Source: Gordonia sp. UBA5067
Lineage (GTDB): Bacteria; Actinomycetota; Actinomycetes; Mycobacteriales; Mycobacteriaceae
DNA length: 64,000 nucleotides
Direction of reading: 5' to 3'
Assembly (NCBI RefSeq): GCF_002414845.1
Contig: NZ_DIAX01000045.1
Coordinates: forward strand, 51,848 to 115,847
Part shown: piece by piece, positions 51,836 to 60,556 of the stretch
Position numbering within the stretch: the first letter of the stretch is position 1
How the letters are laid out: the number at the start of each line of letters is the position of its first letter
Position numbers and translations under genes: made by a program
The notes under the pieces: model-generated
The model's input: only the letters and a program-made list of their open reading frames with translations
Databases searched by the model: none
Told to the model about the DNA's origin: nothing

Positions 51836-52791
51836 TTGTCGAGGGCTCTGGCGAGGGCGTCGATCTGACTTCCCTGCCACACGAGGTAGGAGGTGACACC
51901 AGCGGGCAGCGATTCGGTGAGGGTGACCACCGGAACGCCCGATTTCTCGGCGGTGGCCCGCACTGCTGCGGTTACCGGATCGACGGCCTGGGTGTTGTAC
52001 AGGAGTACCCGTGCGGTGCGTGAGGTCAGCAGATCGTCGAGCTTGGCGCGGTCGGCCGCCGATGGCGACTGCCCGTTCTCCACGGCCGCGGTGAAGGCCG
52101 GCGGTGATGCATCGACCAGTCCCGCGGCGGCGATGAGGTAGCCGGCCAGTGGCTCGGTCTGGGCGACTCGGGTACCGCTATGACGGGCCGCGATGCCGTC
52201 GAGCTTGCCGACCAGCCCGTCGAGCTGCCTGCCGAAGTCGGCGGCATTGCGCCGGTAGTCGGCGGCGTGATCGGGGGCGTGTTCGGCCAGGGCGGCGGCG
52301 AGTGCGTCCGCCGATCTGCGGACCGCGGTGAGGTTGTAAAAAACGTGCTCATTGGCGCTGTCTGCACTGTGCTCGGGGCGGGCGGTGTCGTGGCCGTCGC
52401 GATCCTGGCCCCCGGGCCGGTCGCCGACGCCGATGAGGGCGGCCGCGTCGATGACGGTCGCGGTCGGCGACTTCTTCGCCTTGGCGAGATATTCGTCGTA
52501 ATGGCCGCCGTTCATCAGGACGATGTCGGCATCGGATACCGACGCGGAATCGGCGGCCGATGGGGTGAAGTCATGCGGGTCGCCATCGGGTGTGGTGTAG
52601 AGCGCTCGCACGGTTCCACGGTCGCCGACGATGGCCTGTGCGACCGAGCCCCAGACCGTGGTCGAGGTGACGATCAGGGGCCGGACGACCGGGGAGTCGT
52701 TGCCAGATCCGGTCGAGCACCCGCTCAGGGCCGCGGTGGCGATGAGCCCCGCAGCCGTCGCGGCGGCGATCAGAGAGTGACGGTGACGCAA
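51832..52791 (-). CDS. Zinc/manganese-binding lipoprotein (ZnuA-like)
   Basis: A 319-residue cluster A-I metal-binding lipoprotein. Signal with lipobox LSGC, then a ZnuA-type fold. Probable metal ligands lie in GDPHDFTPSAAD, SANEHVFYNL and QTEPLAGYL. A His/Asp-rich loop (GGQDRDGHDTARPEH) before the second histidine is typical of zinc chaperone loops. I chose a TTG at 52791, seven bases after AGAGG; an ATG at 52860 would put the Zur-like box inside the coding region and give an overlong, signal-poor N-terminus. First gene of the importer operon. Confidence 0.82.
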   Translation of the reverse strand: MRHRHSLIAAATAAGLIATAALSGCSTGSGNDSPVVRPLIVTSTTVWGSVAQAIVGDRGTVRALYTTPDGDPHDFTPSAADSASVSDADIVLMNGGHYDEYLAKAKKSPTATVIDAAALIGVGDRPGGQDRDGHDTARPEHSADSANEHVFYNLTAVRRSADALAAALAEHAPDHAADYRRNAADFGRQLDGLVGKLDGIAARHSGTRVAQTEPLAGYLIAAAGLVDASPPAFTAAVENGQSPSAADRAKLDDLLTSRTARVLLYNTQAVDPVTAAVRATAEKSGVPVVTLTESLPAGVTSYLVWQGSQIDALARALDK

Positions 52792-52838
52792 CGTGGGCCT
52801 CTTTCGGGGGATCGCGGCGGATGACGGACCACCATTAA

Positions 52839-52853
52839 TGAAAATGGTTTCCG
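52839..52853. promoter_or_regulatory. Zur-like operator upstream of the metal importer
   Basis: TGAAAATGGTTTCCG resembles the actinobacterial Zur box TGAAAATNATTTTCA in the left half and most of the right. It lies 48-62 bases before the chosen TTG. Zinc-repressed control is inferred. Confidence 0.6.
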
Positions 52854-52902
52854 AAAGCATATCGCGCCACCCCGGGTCGCGTGCAATCGTCCGGCCAGGG
52901 GG

Positions 52903-53463
52903 CTAGCCGACGACGACGGGCGCGACGAAGCTCCGCAGCATCCGCTCCTCGTCAGCAACGCCGGTGCCGGGGGTGGTCAGCAGCGAAAGCATCACCCGGA
53001 CGAGCCATCGGGCACGCTCCTCGGCGTGGGGAACCTGGTCCGAGCCGCTGAGGAAGTTTCGGGCCAGGGTCTCGATGACGGGGGAGACGGTGGCTAGTTG
53101 CGCTGCGGTGGCGACGCCGTCGGCGCGAAACCAGGTCGCGAACGCCGGCGTCTCCCGCACCATCCGCAGTGCGGTGGTGACCGCGGTGACCAGTCGGTCG
53201 ACCGCGGTGCCGCTCGGTGCGGAGTCGGCGACCCGCCGGGCGAGCCGCGCTGCCGACCGGTCGATGAACGCGGTCTGCACCGCCTCGCGGCTGGGAAAGT
53301 AGCGATAGAGCGTGGCGCGCGAGCAGCCGACCTCGGCGGCGAGGGCTCGCATGGTGACGCCGTCGACTCCGTTGGCCGCGTACAGTCCTTCGGCGGTGTC
53401 GAGAATCCGCTGCGCGGCGGCATCGTTGCGCTCCGCCTGCCACATCGCGGCTGGCGCGGTCAC
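52903..53463 (-). CDS. TetR-family regulator (Rv1255c-like)
   Basis: A 186-residue TetR/AcrR repressor. N-terminal HTH: AAQRILDTAEGLYAANGVDGVTMRALAAEVGCSRATLYRYFPSRE, shown here only as ILDTAEGLYAANG, VTMRALAAEVGCS and TLYRYFPSREA. The C-terminal ligand domain is helical and poorly conserved. The GTG at 53463 overlaps the cyp130 stop (GTGA). In M. tuberculosis Rv1255c (TetR) follows cyp130 in the same way, so it probably controls this pair, perhaps at the palindrome at 54744-54765. Confidence 0.85.
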   Translation of the reverse strand: MTAPAAMWQAERNDAAAQRILDTAEGLYAANGVDGVTMRALAAEVGCSRATLYRYFPSREAVQTAFIDRSAARLARRVADSAPSGTAVDRLVTAVTTALRMVRETPAFATWFRADGVATAAQLATVSPVIETLARNFLSGSDQVPHAEERARWLVRVMLSLLTTPGTGVADEERMLRSFVAPVVVG

Positions 53464-54731
53464 GCCGATCGCCCAGGATAGAAGGGCACGAACTCGGGCC
53501 GCCGGACGTAGTTGCCCGGTGCCCAGCGGATCCCGTCCGAATCCACCTCGAAGGCGGGAAACCGGGCCAGGAGTTCGGTGAGTGCGACGCGGGCCTGCAT
53601 GCGGGCGGCGGCCGCGCCGAGGCAGTGGTGGTTGCCGTGGCTGAAGGTGAGGATTGACCGTGGTTCGCGTCCAACGTCGAGCCGCTCGGCATCCGGGCCG
53701 AACCGGCGCGGGTCTCGATTGGCGGCGCCGTAGCACAGCAGTACCTTGCGCCCGGCGGGGATGATGACCGGCCCCCGCGGCGTATCGGTGACGGTGACGT
53801 CGACGGTGGTCGTGCGCGCCAGGCCCTGCACCGGAGAGGTCAGCCGCAGCAGTTCCTCGACGGCCGGCGTGATCCGGGCCGGTTCGTCGAGGAGTAGGCG
53901 CCGCTGATCGGGGTGTGCGGCGAGGAGGTCGACACTGCCGCCCAGCATGCCGGTGGTGGTGTCGTTGCCGCCGGCAACCATTGTGAAGGCAAACGCCAAG
54001 ATCGACAGCAGGCCGTGCGGATCATCGGCTTGGCCGGCGGCCACCAGTGCGGACACCGTGTCTTCACCCGGATGGTTGCGGCGGTAGTCGATCAACTCGC
54101 TGAAATATCCGAGCATCTCGGCGGTGGCCGCCCCCGCTCCGTCCCCGGCGAGGGCGGTCGGCCCGCCGCCGGCATTCGCGCCGACGATGGCCTGCGTCCA
54201 CCCGTCGAATCTCGACCAGTCCGACTCGGGCACGCCCAGGTAGTGGGCGACCACCATTGACGGCAGTGGCTTGAAGAGGGACCCGACGATGTCGACTGCG
54301 GAGTCCGCGGTGGCGGCGATCTCGGCGAGGCGTGCGACGACGAACTCGCGAACGCGGGGTTCGACCTCGATGACCTGCTTCGGTGTGAAGCCGCGGGCCA
54401 CGAGTTTGCGGAATTCGGTGTGGCCCGGCGGGTCTTGCATGACCAGCGGCGGATGCTCGGTCATCCCGATCGCCTCCAGTTCGCCGTAGCTGACGGTCAG
54501 GCCCTGCGCGGATGAAAAGGTCGTCGCGTCGTTCGCGGCCGCCCACACATCGGCATGGCGGGTCAGTACCCAGTACTCGGCGGGGGAGTCGCCCGGTGTT
54601 GCCGCCGGACTCGTCGCCACTCGGTGGACGGGATCGTGCTCGCGCAATTCCCGATACATGGTGAAGGGATCACGCCAGCTGTCGCCGGAGCGCAGCCGGA
54701 ACCTCGGTGGATGTGACACAATTGAAGACAT
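53460..54731 (-). CDS. cyp130: CYP130-family cytochrome P450
   Basis: A 423-residue P450 very like M. tuberculosis CYP130 (Rv1256c): FSSAQGLTVSYGELE, VMQDPPGHTEFRKLV, LFKPLPSMVVAHYLGVP and the I-helix MVAGGNDTTTGML. It also has the ExxR motif EELLR and the haem signature FSHGNHHCLGAAAARMQ. The natural substrate of CYP130 is not established to my knowledge. ATG at 54731 lies six bases after TATTCT on the minus strand. Coupled to the tetR gene by a GTGA overlap. Confidence 0.9.
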   Translation of the reverse strand: MSSIVSHPPRFRLRSGDSWRDPFTMYRELREHDPVHRVATSPAATPGDSPAEYWVLTRHADVWAAANDATTFSSAQGLTVSYGELEAIGMTEHPPLVMQDPPGHTEFRKLVARGFTPKQVIEVEPRVREFVVARLAEIAATADSAVDIVGSLFKPLPSMVVAHYLGVPESDWSRFDGWTQAIVGANAGGGPTALAGDGAGAATAEMLGYFSELIDYRRNHPGEDTVSALVAAGQADDPHGLLSILAFAFTMVAGGNDTTTGMLGGSVDLLAAHPDQRRLLLDEPARITPAVEELLRLTSPVQGLARTTTVDVTVTDTPRGPVIIPAGRKVLLCYGAANRDPRRFGPDAERLDVGREPRSILTFSHGNHHCLGAAAARMQARVALTELLARFPAFEVDSDGIRWAPGNYVRRPEFVPFYPGRSA

Positions 54732-54737
54732 GATTCA

Positions 54738-54743
54738 AGAATA
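54738..54743 (-). promoter_or_regulatory. Leaderless -10 box for cyp130
   Basis: TATTCT on the minus strand exactly six bases before the cyp130 ATG. Confidence 0.55.
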
Positions 54744-54765
54744 AGACACAGCACGACAAGTGTCT
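54744..54765. promoter_or_regulatory. Candidate TetR operator upstream of cyp130
   Basis: AGACAC-N10-GTGTCT, a 22-base inverted repeat directly upstream of the cyp130 -10 box and before the divergent GT87 gene. Its place fits autoregulation by the linked TetR protein; a second, shorter repeat TTGAA-N7-TTCAA (54722-54738) spans the start codon. Confidence 0.5.
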
Positions 54766-54794
54766 ATCGCTGCGGTGTTCCGCGCGCCGAGCCG

Positions 54795-56120
54795 GTGCCG
54801 GCCCAGCTGCGGCGTAACCTCACCCGCGTGGCAGGCGTCGACACCCAGCAGCGACCGGCGCCGACGATCCCGACACCGGCGGTGGCGGTCATCTACGCGG
54901 CGGCGCTCGGCGCACTTATCTGGCACCTGTTCGCGGTGCCGCTGTTCGACGGCTACGGGCTTTTCACCAATGGCGTCGATACCAAGGTCTATCGGGGCGG
55001 CGCACGTGCCGTCCTCGACGGCAGACACCTTTACGACGCCCCGGCGTATCGCTATTGGTGGTTCACCTACCCGCCGTTCGCCGCCCTCACGATGCTGCCG
55101 CTCGCACTCGTCAGCCAGGCCCATGCCATTCGGCTGATGGAGGTGGCCACCGTTGTGTGTCTGTTCCTGTTCATCGTCCTCACCCTCCGCGGGCTGGGGT
55201 TCCGCTGCGATCGGCGATTCTGGGCAACCGCGGTGGCCGCGACGATTGCCGCCACGCTGCTCGAACCGGTGCACACAACCATCTGGCAGGGGCAGGTGAA
55301 TCTGATTCTCGCGGTCCTCATCGTGGGCTGCCTCACCCTGCCGGTCGGCCGGTGGCGGGGAACCGGGGTGGGACTGGCGGCCGGAATCAAGCTGACCCCG
55401 ATCCTGTTCGTCGCCTATCTGGTCATCACCCGCCAGTTCCGTGCCGCGCTGACCGCGGCCGCAGTGTTCGCGGCGACCGTCGCGGTCGGCCTGGTCGTTC
55501 TGCGCGACCAGGCCTGGAACTACTGGAGAAATCTGGGTGACACCGCCCACATCGGTGTCGAGTCGGCTCCGGCGAACCAGTCCATCCACGGACTGCTGGC
55601 GCGCCTGGGCGTACTGGGTGTCTGGCAAGCGCCGACCTGGCTCTGGGTTCCGCTCGGGGTGGTGGCCGGGTGTGTCGGGCTGTACGCGGCCTGGCGGGCG
55701 CAGCAGGCCGGCGCAACGATACTCGCGATCACCCTCGTCGGGATGACCACGTGCGCGATCGCGCCGTTCAGCTGGGGGCATCACTGGATCTGGATCGTCC
55801 CGCTGCTGTTGCTGGCGGTTCTCTGGGCCGGGGACTCGGTACGCTGCGGCCGGCCGCGCACCTGGGTGCGCTGGTTGGTGCCGGCCGCGATCGCGGTGGG
55901 GGGCCTGGCATGGCGGGTTCAGGAACCACTGGGCGGCCGGCTGGTGTGGCGAACCGGCAGCTTCCGGGTGTTCTGGACGCCCGGCGCCCACGGCTGGCAG
56001 GCCGCGCTCGCGGTGGCCGGCTCAGCCTCCTACCTGGTGATATTCGCCGGATCGGTGGCGGCGACCCTCTGGTGGTCCGGGCGCGCCCGGCGGCTCGAGG
56101 ACGCATCGAGGTCGGGGTGA
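54795..56120 (+). CDS. GT87-family membrane glycosyltransferase (DUF2029)
   Basis: A 441-residue polytopic membrane protein of the GT87/DUF2029 family, polyprenol-phosphate-mannose-dependent alpha-mannosyltransferases such as PimE. About ten hydrophobic segments are seen. The first loop has the family motif DTKVYRGGARAVLDGRHLYD with its catalytic-type Asp, then YWWFTYPPFAAL, and TIWQGQVNLILAVLIVG follows later. Such enzymes add mannose to PIMs, lipomannan or arabinogalactan precursors on the outer face of the membrane. The GTG at 54795 is chosen; a GTG at 54828 is possible. Which glycan it serves is unknown. Confidence 0.8.
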   Translation: MPAQLRRNLTRVAGVDTQQRPAPTIPTPAVAVIYAAALGALIWHLFAVPLFDGYGLFTNGVDTKVYRGGARAVLDGRHLYDAPAYRYWWFTYPPFAALTMLPLALVSQAHAIRLMEVATVVCLFLFIVLTLRGLGFRCDRRFWATAVAATIAATLLEPVHTTIWQGQVNLILAVLIVGCLTLPVGRWRGTGVGLAAGIKLTPILFVAYLVITRQFRAALTAAAVFAATVAVGLVVLRDQAWNYWRNLGDTAHIGVESAPANQSIHGLLARLGVLGVWQAPTWLWVPLGVVAGCVGLYAAWRAQQAGATILAITLVGMTTCAIAPFSWGHHWIWIVPLLLLAVLWAGDSVRCGRPRTWVRWLVPAAIAVGGLAWRVQEPLGGRLVWRTGSFRVFWTPGAHGWQAALAVAGSASYLVIFAGSVAATLWWSGRARRLEDASRSG

Positions 56121-56149
56121 GACGCGGGTTGTCGACGCGGTGACGGCGC

Positions 56150-56155
56150 TAAGGT
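56150..56155 (+). promoter_or_regulatory. Leaderless -10 box for mshA
   Basis: TAAGGT six bases before the mshA ATG; the same hexamer and spacing recur at senX3. Confidence 0.5.
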
Positions 56156-56161
56156 GGAGCC

Positions 56162-57484
56162 ATGCCTTCCGTGCTGCCCCGTCGAATCGCGATGATCTCG
56201 GTGCATACCTCGCCGCTGGCGCAACCGGGCACCGGTGACGCCGGCGGAATGAATGTGTACGTGTGGCAGACCGCGCTTCGCCTCGCCCGTCGCGGGGTCG
56301 AGGTCGAGATCTTCACCCGGGCCACCTCGTCCGGCGATGCCCCGGAGGTCCACGCCGCACCCGGCGTCCTGGTGCGCCAGGTGCCGGCCGGACCGTTCGA
56401 GGGTCTGGACAAGGCCGATTTGCCCGCTCAGCTCTGCGGCTTCTCGGCGGGCGTGCTCGGTGCCGAGGCGGCGCACGCCAGCGGGTACTACGACCTCATC
56501 CACTCCCACTACTGGTTGTCGGGCCAGGTCGGCTGGCTGGCCGCGAACCGCTGGGGTGTGCCGCTGGTCCACACCGCGCACACGCTCGCCGCAGTCAAGA
56601 ACGCGTTCCTGGCCCAGGGGGATACCGAGGAGCCGCGGTTGCGGATCATCGGCGAGCAGCAGGTCGTCGACGTCGCCGACCGACTGATCGCCAACACCGC
56701 GACCGAGTCCGATGAGTTGGTGTCGATGTATCGCGCCGATCCGGACAAGATCGACATCGTCGCCCCCGGCGCCGATCTCGATTGCTTCACCGTGGGCGAC
56801 GCCGCGGCGGCCCGCGCCGAACTCGGCCTCGACGCCGACGAGGTGATCGTCGCCTTCGTGGGCCGCATCCAACCGCTCAAGGCCCCCGACGTGCTGGTGC
56901 GAGCCGTCGCACCGCTCATTGCTGCCGCGCGGGCGGGCACGCGCGCCCCGCTGCGGCTACTCATCGTCGGCGGTCCGTCGGGTACCGGTCGCGAGCACCC
57001 GTCTGCACTCGCCGACCTGGCCGCGGAACTCGGCGTCGCCGACCGGGTCACCTTCCTCCCGCCCCAGCCGGCGCTCCGGCTGGCCCAGGTGTACCGGGCC
57101 GCCGACGTCGTTGCGGTGCCGAGCTATTCGGAGAGCTTCGGCCTGGTCGCCATCGAGGCGCAGGCGTGCGGTACGCCGGTGATCGCCGCCGAGGTGGGCG
57201 GACTCGGTGTCGCCGTCGCCGATGGGCTCACCGGCACCCTCGTCGCGGGCCATCGGGTCGCAGATTGGAGCAACGCCGTGGAGAAGATACTGGCCGATCC
57301 ACAACGGCTCGCCGCGATGGCGGCCGCGGCCCGCGGCCACGCCGAGCAGTTCTCCTGGGACCGCACCGCGGACGGTCTACTCGCCTCCTATGCGCGGGCG
57401 ATCGAGTCCAGGCGGGCCGGCCGGACCGGTGGAACCGCCCGGCCGCGGTGGCGCCGGAGCCGACGGCAGGGGGTGGCCCTGTGA
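56162..57484 (+). CDS. mshA: MshA D-inositol-3-phosphate glycosyltransferase
   Basis: A 440-residue GT4 glycosyltransferase (Rv0486 counterpart) that joins GlcNAc from UDP-GlcNAc to 1D-myo-inositol 3-phosphate, the first step of mycothiol synthesis. Seen: [20 protein letters not shown] at the N-terminal acceptor side, [41 protein letters not shown] and the E-x7-E motif in [20 protein letters not shown]. Its stop overlaps the next start as GTGA. The Arg-rich C-terminal 25 residues ([10 protein letters not shown]) are an extension. Confidence 0.94.
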   Translation: MPSVLPRRIAMISVHTSPLAQPGTGDAGGMNVYVWQTALRLARRGVEVEIFTRATSSGDAPEVHAAPGVLVRQVPAGPFEGLDKADLPAQLCGFSAGVLGAEAAHASGYYDLIHSHYWLSGQVGWLAANRWGVPLVHTAHTLAAVKNAFLAQGDTEEPRLRIIGEQQVVDVADRLIANTATESDELVSMYRADPDKIDIVAPGADLDCFTVGDAAAARAELGLDADEVIVAFVGRIQPLKAPDVLVRAVAPLIAAARAGTRAPLRLLIVGGPSGTGREHPSALADLAAELGVADRVTFLPPQPALRLAQVYRAADVVAVPSYSESFGLVAIEAQACGTPVIAAEVGGLGVAVADGLTGTLVAGHRVADWSNAVEKILADPQRLAAMAAAARGHAEQFSWDRTADGLLASYARAIESRRAGRTGGTARPRWRRSRRQGVAL

Positions 57485-58083
57485 CCGGCGCGGAGGCGAA
57501 TCTCGGCGTACTCGTCGAAGCGCTGGCCGAGCGCGGTATCGGCTACAGCCGCAAGTCTTCGGGCGGTCCAGACGGTGAACACGTCATCGTTGAACTCCCC
57601 GGGGAACGCAAGCTCACGACGACCGTCTTACTCACCGCGACCAGCCATGGCGTGCGGGTTGAGGCATTCGTCTGCCGTCATCCCGACGAGAACTTGGCCG
57701 GCGTCTTCAAGTACCTACTCCAGCGCAACCGGAGGCTGTACGGCGTCGCCTACACGGTCGACAACATCGGCGATATCTATCTCGTCGGCCAGATCGGCTC
57801 AGAGGCGCTGACCCCCGGGGAACTCGATCGGGTACTCGGGCAGGTCCTAGAGGCTGCCGACGGCGACTTCAACGTGCTGCTCGAACTCGGCTTCGTCACT
57901 TCGATCCGCCGCGAATGGGCGTGGCGGGTGTCGCGCCGCGAGCCACTGCACAATCTGCTCGCCTTTGAGCACCTCATCGACAAGGAGTCGCTCCCGGCAC
58001 CGGGGGAGCCCCTGCCCGAGCAGTACCGCCCGAACCGGTCGGTGCCCGATGCCGGCGACGGGCCACTGGGGACGCCTGGGTGA
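57481..58083 (+). CDS. YbjN-domain protein (Rv0487-like)
   Basis: A 200-residue protein with a YbjN (bacterial sensory transduction regulator-like) fold, matching Rv0487. Seen: a short helix, [17 protein letters not shown], then [20 protein letters not shown] and [21 protein letters not shown], ending with an acidic, Pro-rich tail. Such domains resemble type III chaperone folds and probably bind a partner; the function is unknown. GTG start overlaps the mshA stop. Position between mshA and gpm1 is conserved in mycobacteria. Confidence 0.85.
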   Translation: MTGAEANLGVLVEALAERGIGYSRKSSGGPDGEHVIVELPGERKLTTTVLLTATSHGVRVEAFVCRHPDENLAGVFKYLLQRNRRLYGVAYTVDNIGDIYLVGQIGSEALTPGELDRVLGQVLEAADGDFNVLLELGFVTSIRREWAWRVSRREPLHNLLAFEHLIDKESLPAPGEPLPEQYRPNRSVPDAGDGPLGTPG

Positions 58084-58108
58084 CTGTCGCTGTGCGAAGA
58101 TGGCTGGT

Positions 58109-58852
58109 ATGAGCAACGGCACCTTGATCCTGATGCGCCACGGCGAGAGCGAGTGGAACGCCTCCAACCAGTTCACCGGCTGGGTCGACGTGGCCCTCAC
58201 GCAAAAGGGTGAGGCCGAGGCGGTGCGCGCGGGTGAACTGCTCATCGAGCACGACGTACTTCCCGACGTGCTCTACACATCGCTGCTGCGCCGTGCGATC
58301 AACTCGGCGCAGATCGCACTCGATCGCGCCGACCGCCAATGGATTCCGGTCGTGCGCGACTGGCGACTCAACGAGCGCCACTACGGCGCGCTGCAGGGAC
58401 TGAACAAGGCTGAGACCAAAGAGAAGTACGGCGACGAGCAGTTCATGCTGTGGCGGCGCAGCTACGACACCCCGCCGCCGCCGATCGACCCGTCCTCGGA
58501 GTACAGCCAGACCAATGATCCGCGCTACGCCAACCTTGCGCGGGTCCCGCTGACCGAATGCCTCAAGGACGTGGTGGTGCGGCTGATCCCGTATTACGGC
58601 CAGACCATTGCGGCCGATCTGCGTGGCGGAAAGACGGTCCTCGTCGCCGCCCATGGCAACTCGCTGCGCGCCCTGGTCAAGCACCTGGAGGGGATTTCCG
58701 ACGCCGACATCGCCGAACTCAACATCCCCACCGGCAACCCGCTGCGCTATGACTTCGACGACGCTGGAAACGTGACCGGCAAGGGGGTCTACCTCGATCC
58801 GGAGTCGGCGGCCGCCGGTGCGGCGGCGGTGGCCGCCCAGGGGCAGAAGTGA
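58109..58852 (+). CDS. gpm1: 2,3-bisphosphoglycerate-dependent phosphoglycerate mutase
   Basis: A 247-residue dPGM (Rv0489 counterpart), interconverting 3- and 2-phosphoglycerate in glycolysis. Seen: the phosphohistidine motif [37 protein letters not shown], the catalytic [15 protein letters not shown], and the second histidine in [17 protein letters not shown]. The C-terminus carries a family-type Ala-rich flexible tail. ATG at 58109; an in-frame ATG three codons earlier is equally possible. Confidence 0.94.
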   Translation: MSNGTLILMRHGESEWNASNQFTGWVDVALTQKGEAEAVRAGELLIEHDVLPDVLYTSLLRRAINSAQIALDRADRQWIPVVRDWRLNERHYGALQGLNKAETKEKYGDEQFMLWRRSYDTPPPPIDPSSEYSQTNDPRYANLARVPLTECLKDVVVRLIPYYGQTIAADLRGGKTVLVAAHGNSLRALVKHLEGISDADIAELNIPTGNPLRYDFDDAGNVTGKGVYLDPESAAAGAAAVAAQGQK

Positions 58853-58878
58853 CCTGGCGGGTCGGGCGACCGGCACGC

Positions 58879-58884
58879 TAGGCT
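58879..58884 (+). promoter_or_regulatory. Leaderless -10 box for the GNAT gene
   Basis: TAGGCT exactly six bases before the ATG at 58891. Confidence 0.5.
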
Positions 58885-58890
58885 GACGGC

Positions 58891-59193
58891 ATGGCTGAGC
58901 TTCGCGTGGACCACCAGCCCGCCAGAGAGCGCTACGAGGCGTTCCTCGAGGACGGCGGCGTTGAAAAGTCGGTCGGATACATCGACTACATGACTGAGCC
59001 GGGCACCTTGGTGCTGACGCACACAGTGGTCCACGACCAGTTCAGTGGACGCGGGTTCGCCGGTCAGCTGGCGAAATCGGTGCTCGACGATGTTCGAGCG
59101 AACGGCAAGCAGTTCGTCCCCGTTTGCAGCTACATCCAGAGCTACGTGGAGAAGCATCCGGAGTACGCCGCATTGGTTCGCGAGCAGCACTGA
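58891..59193 (+). CDS. Small GNAT-family N-acetyltransferase-like protein
   Basis: A 100-residue single-domain GNAT of the short Gcn5-like (YjdJ/NATD1) type. Seen: RYEAFLEDGGVEKSVGYIDY, TLVLTHTVVHDQFSGRGFAGQLAKSVLDDVR with the acetyl-CoA pyrophosphate loop (given here as QFSGRGFAGQLAK), and VCSYIQSYVEKHPEY at the end. The target is unknown; such short proteins may acetylate small molecules or nucleotides' derivatives. It stands alone between gpm1 and senX3. Confidence 0.8.
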   Translation: MAELRVDHQPARERYEAFLEDGGVEKSVGYIDYMTEPGTLVLTHTVVHDQFSGRGFAGQLAKSVLDDVRANGKQFVPVCSYIQSYVEKHPEYAALVREQH

Positions 59194-59199
59194 CCCCGG

Positions 59200-59217
59200 C
59201 CTGAACGCCAGGTGAAC
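59200..59217. promoter_or_regulatory. PHO-box-like direct repeat upstream of senX3
   Basis: On the minus strand GTTCACC TGGC GTTCAGG, two units in an 11-base period, the layout of actinobacterial PhoP/RegX3 phosphate boxes. It ends 62 bases before the senX3 GTG and 50 before the -10 box, suggesting autoregulation by RegX3. Confidence 0.6.
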
Positions 59218-59266
59218 GACCATCGAATTCCGGCGGTCGGGCTGGGTTTTCCGCACCTGTGCGTCG

Positions 59267-59272
59267 TAAGGT
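59267..59272 (+). promoter_or_regulatory. Leaderless -10 box for senX3
   Basis: TAAGGT exactly six bases before the senX3 GTG. Confidence 0.55.
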
Positions 59273-59278
59273 TGTGGT

Positions 59279-60556
59279 GTGACCGTTGCTTTGATCGTCG
59301 CGACGATCGCCTGTGCGTTCGTCTGCGGCCTTGTCGTCGGTCGACTCGCCTTCGGCCAGCCGGTCTTCCGTTTCGATGAGCCCGTCACACCGCTGTCGGT
59401 CCTGCCGGCCGCACCGCCGTCGCCCGAGCACTTGAGCCCGCAGGACCGCAACGACGTCCTTCGGATGATTGTGCGTTCCTCTGAGCACGCGGTCGTGGTC
59501 GTCGAGGAAAGCGGCGATCTGGAGTTGTACAACGAGGCGGCGGTCAAGCTCGGCCTGGTCACCGGAGACGAGCTGCACCCGACGGTGGCCGAGCACGCCG
59601 CGGAGGTACTGAGCCTGCGCGAGGACGACCGGTTCGAGATGGTGCCGGTGCCCACCAATGCCGGATTCTTGGCGACCGCGCGCCCGCCGACGGCGCACCC
59701 GGTGCTCGCGGTGCGCTGTCTGGCCCGTTACGTCGAGCTCAACGGCATGCGGTTCATCCTGGTCTACGGCGACGACGACACCGAGAACATTCGTGTCGAG
59801 GCGACCCGGCGGGACTTTGTGGCCAACGTCAGCCATGAGCTCAAGACACCGGTCGGGGCGATCGCGCTGCTGGCGGAAGCGCTCCTGGAGTCGGTGGACG
59901 ACCCCGAATCGGTGCGTCACTTCGGGTCTCGCGTCTCCTCGGAGAGCAAGCGGATGGGCAATCTGGTGACCGAGTTGATCGCCCTGTCCCGGTTGCAGGG
60001 CGGCGAAACCGCAGAGTTCGAACCAGTCGATGTCGATGGGCTGATCGGCGCGGCCATGACTGCGGTGCAGATTCCCGCCGAGGCCGCCCATATCACTCTG
60101 ACCAGCGATGACCCCTGTGGGCTAGCGGTGTACGGCGACCGACCGCTGCTGGTTACCGCGCTGACCAACCTGCTTTCCAACGCGATCGCCTACTCCCCTG
60201 CGGGGACCACCGTTTCGGTGAGCCGGCGAATCATCGAGGCGCAGGACGAGGATCACCGCCCGATGGTGGCGATGGTGGTCACCGACCGCGGCATCGGCAT
60301 CGCCCCAGCCGACCAGGAACGCGTCTTCGAACGGTTCTTCCGTGTCGACAAGGCGCGGTCGCGGCTGACCGGCGGGACCGGCCTGGGCCTGGCGATCGTC
60401 AAACACGTCGCCGCCAACCACTCGGGTGCCATCTCGGTGTGGAGCCGCCCCGGTACCGGGTCCACGTTCACCCTGGCGATCCCGCAGGCCCGCGCCGATC
60501 CGCCCGCACATCGCCAATCCCTGGAAACCAACCGGACAGAAGAGGAAGTCTCGTGA
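59279..60556 (+). CDS. senX3: SenX3 sensor histidine kinase
   Basis: A 425-residue sensor kinase (Rv0490 counterpart) of the phosphate-limitation system. One clear N-terminal membrane segment (VALIVATIACAFVCGLVVG, residues 3-21), a PAS-like domain (VRSSEHAVVVVEESGDLELY), the H-box ANVSHELKTPVG with phospho-accepting H186, the N-box LSNAIAYSP, G1 DRGIGIAP and G2 GGTGLGLAIVKH. It passes phosphate to RegX3 and is regulated by the PstSCAB-PhoU uptake system in relatives. The GTG start is placed by the -10 box. Confidence 0.95.
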   Translation: MTVALIVATIACAFVCGLVVGRLAFGQPVFRFDEPVTPLSVLPAAPPSPEHLSPQDRNDVLRMIVRSSEHAVVVVEESGDLELYNEAAVKLGLVTGDELHPTVAEHAAEVLSLREDDRFEMVPVPTNAGFLATARPPTAHPVLAVRCLARYVELNGMRFILVYGDDDTENIRVEATRRDFVANVSHELKTPVGAIALLAEALLESVDDPESVRHFGSRVSSESKRMGNLVTELIALSRLQGGETAEFEPVDVDGLIGAAMTAVQIPAEAAHITLTSDDPCGLAVYGDRPLLVTALTNLLSNAIAYSPAGTTVSVSRRIIEAQDEDHRPMVAMVVTDRGIGIAPADQERVFERFFRVDKARSRLTGGTGLGLAIVKHVAANHSGAISVWSRPGTGSTFTLAIPQARADPPAHRQSLETNRTEEEVS

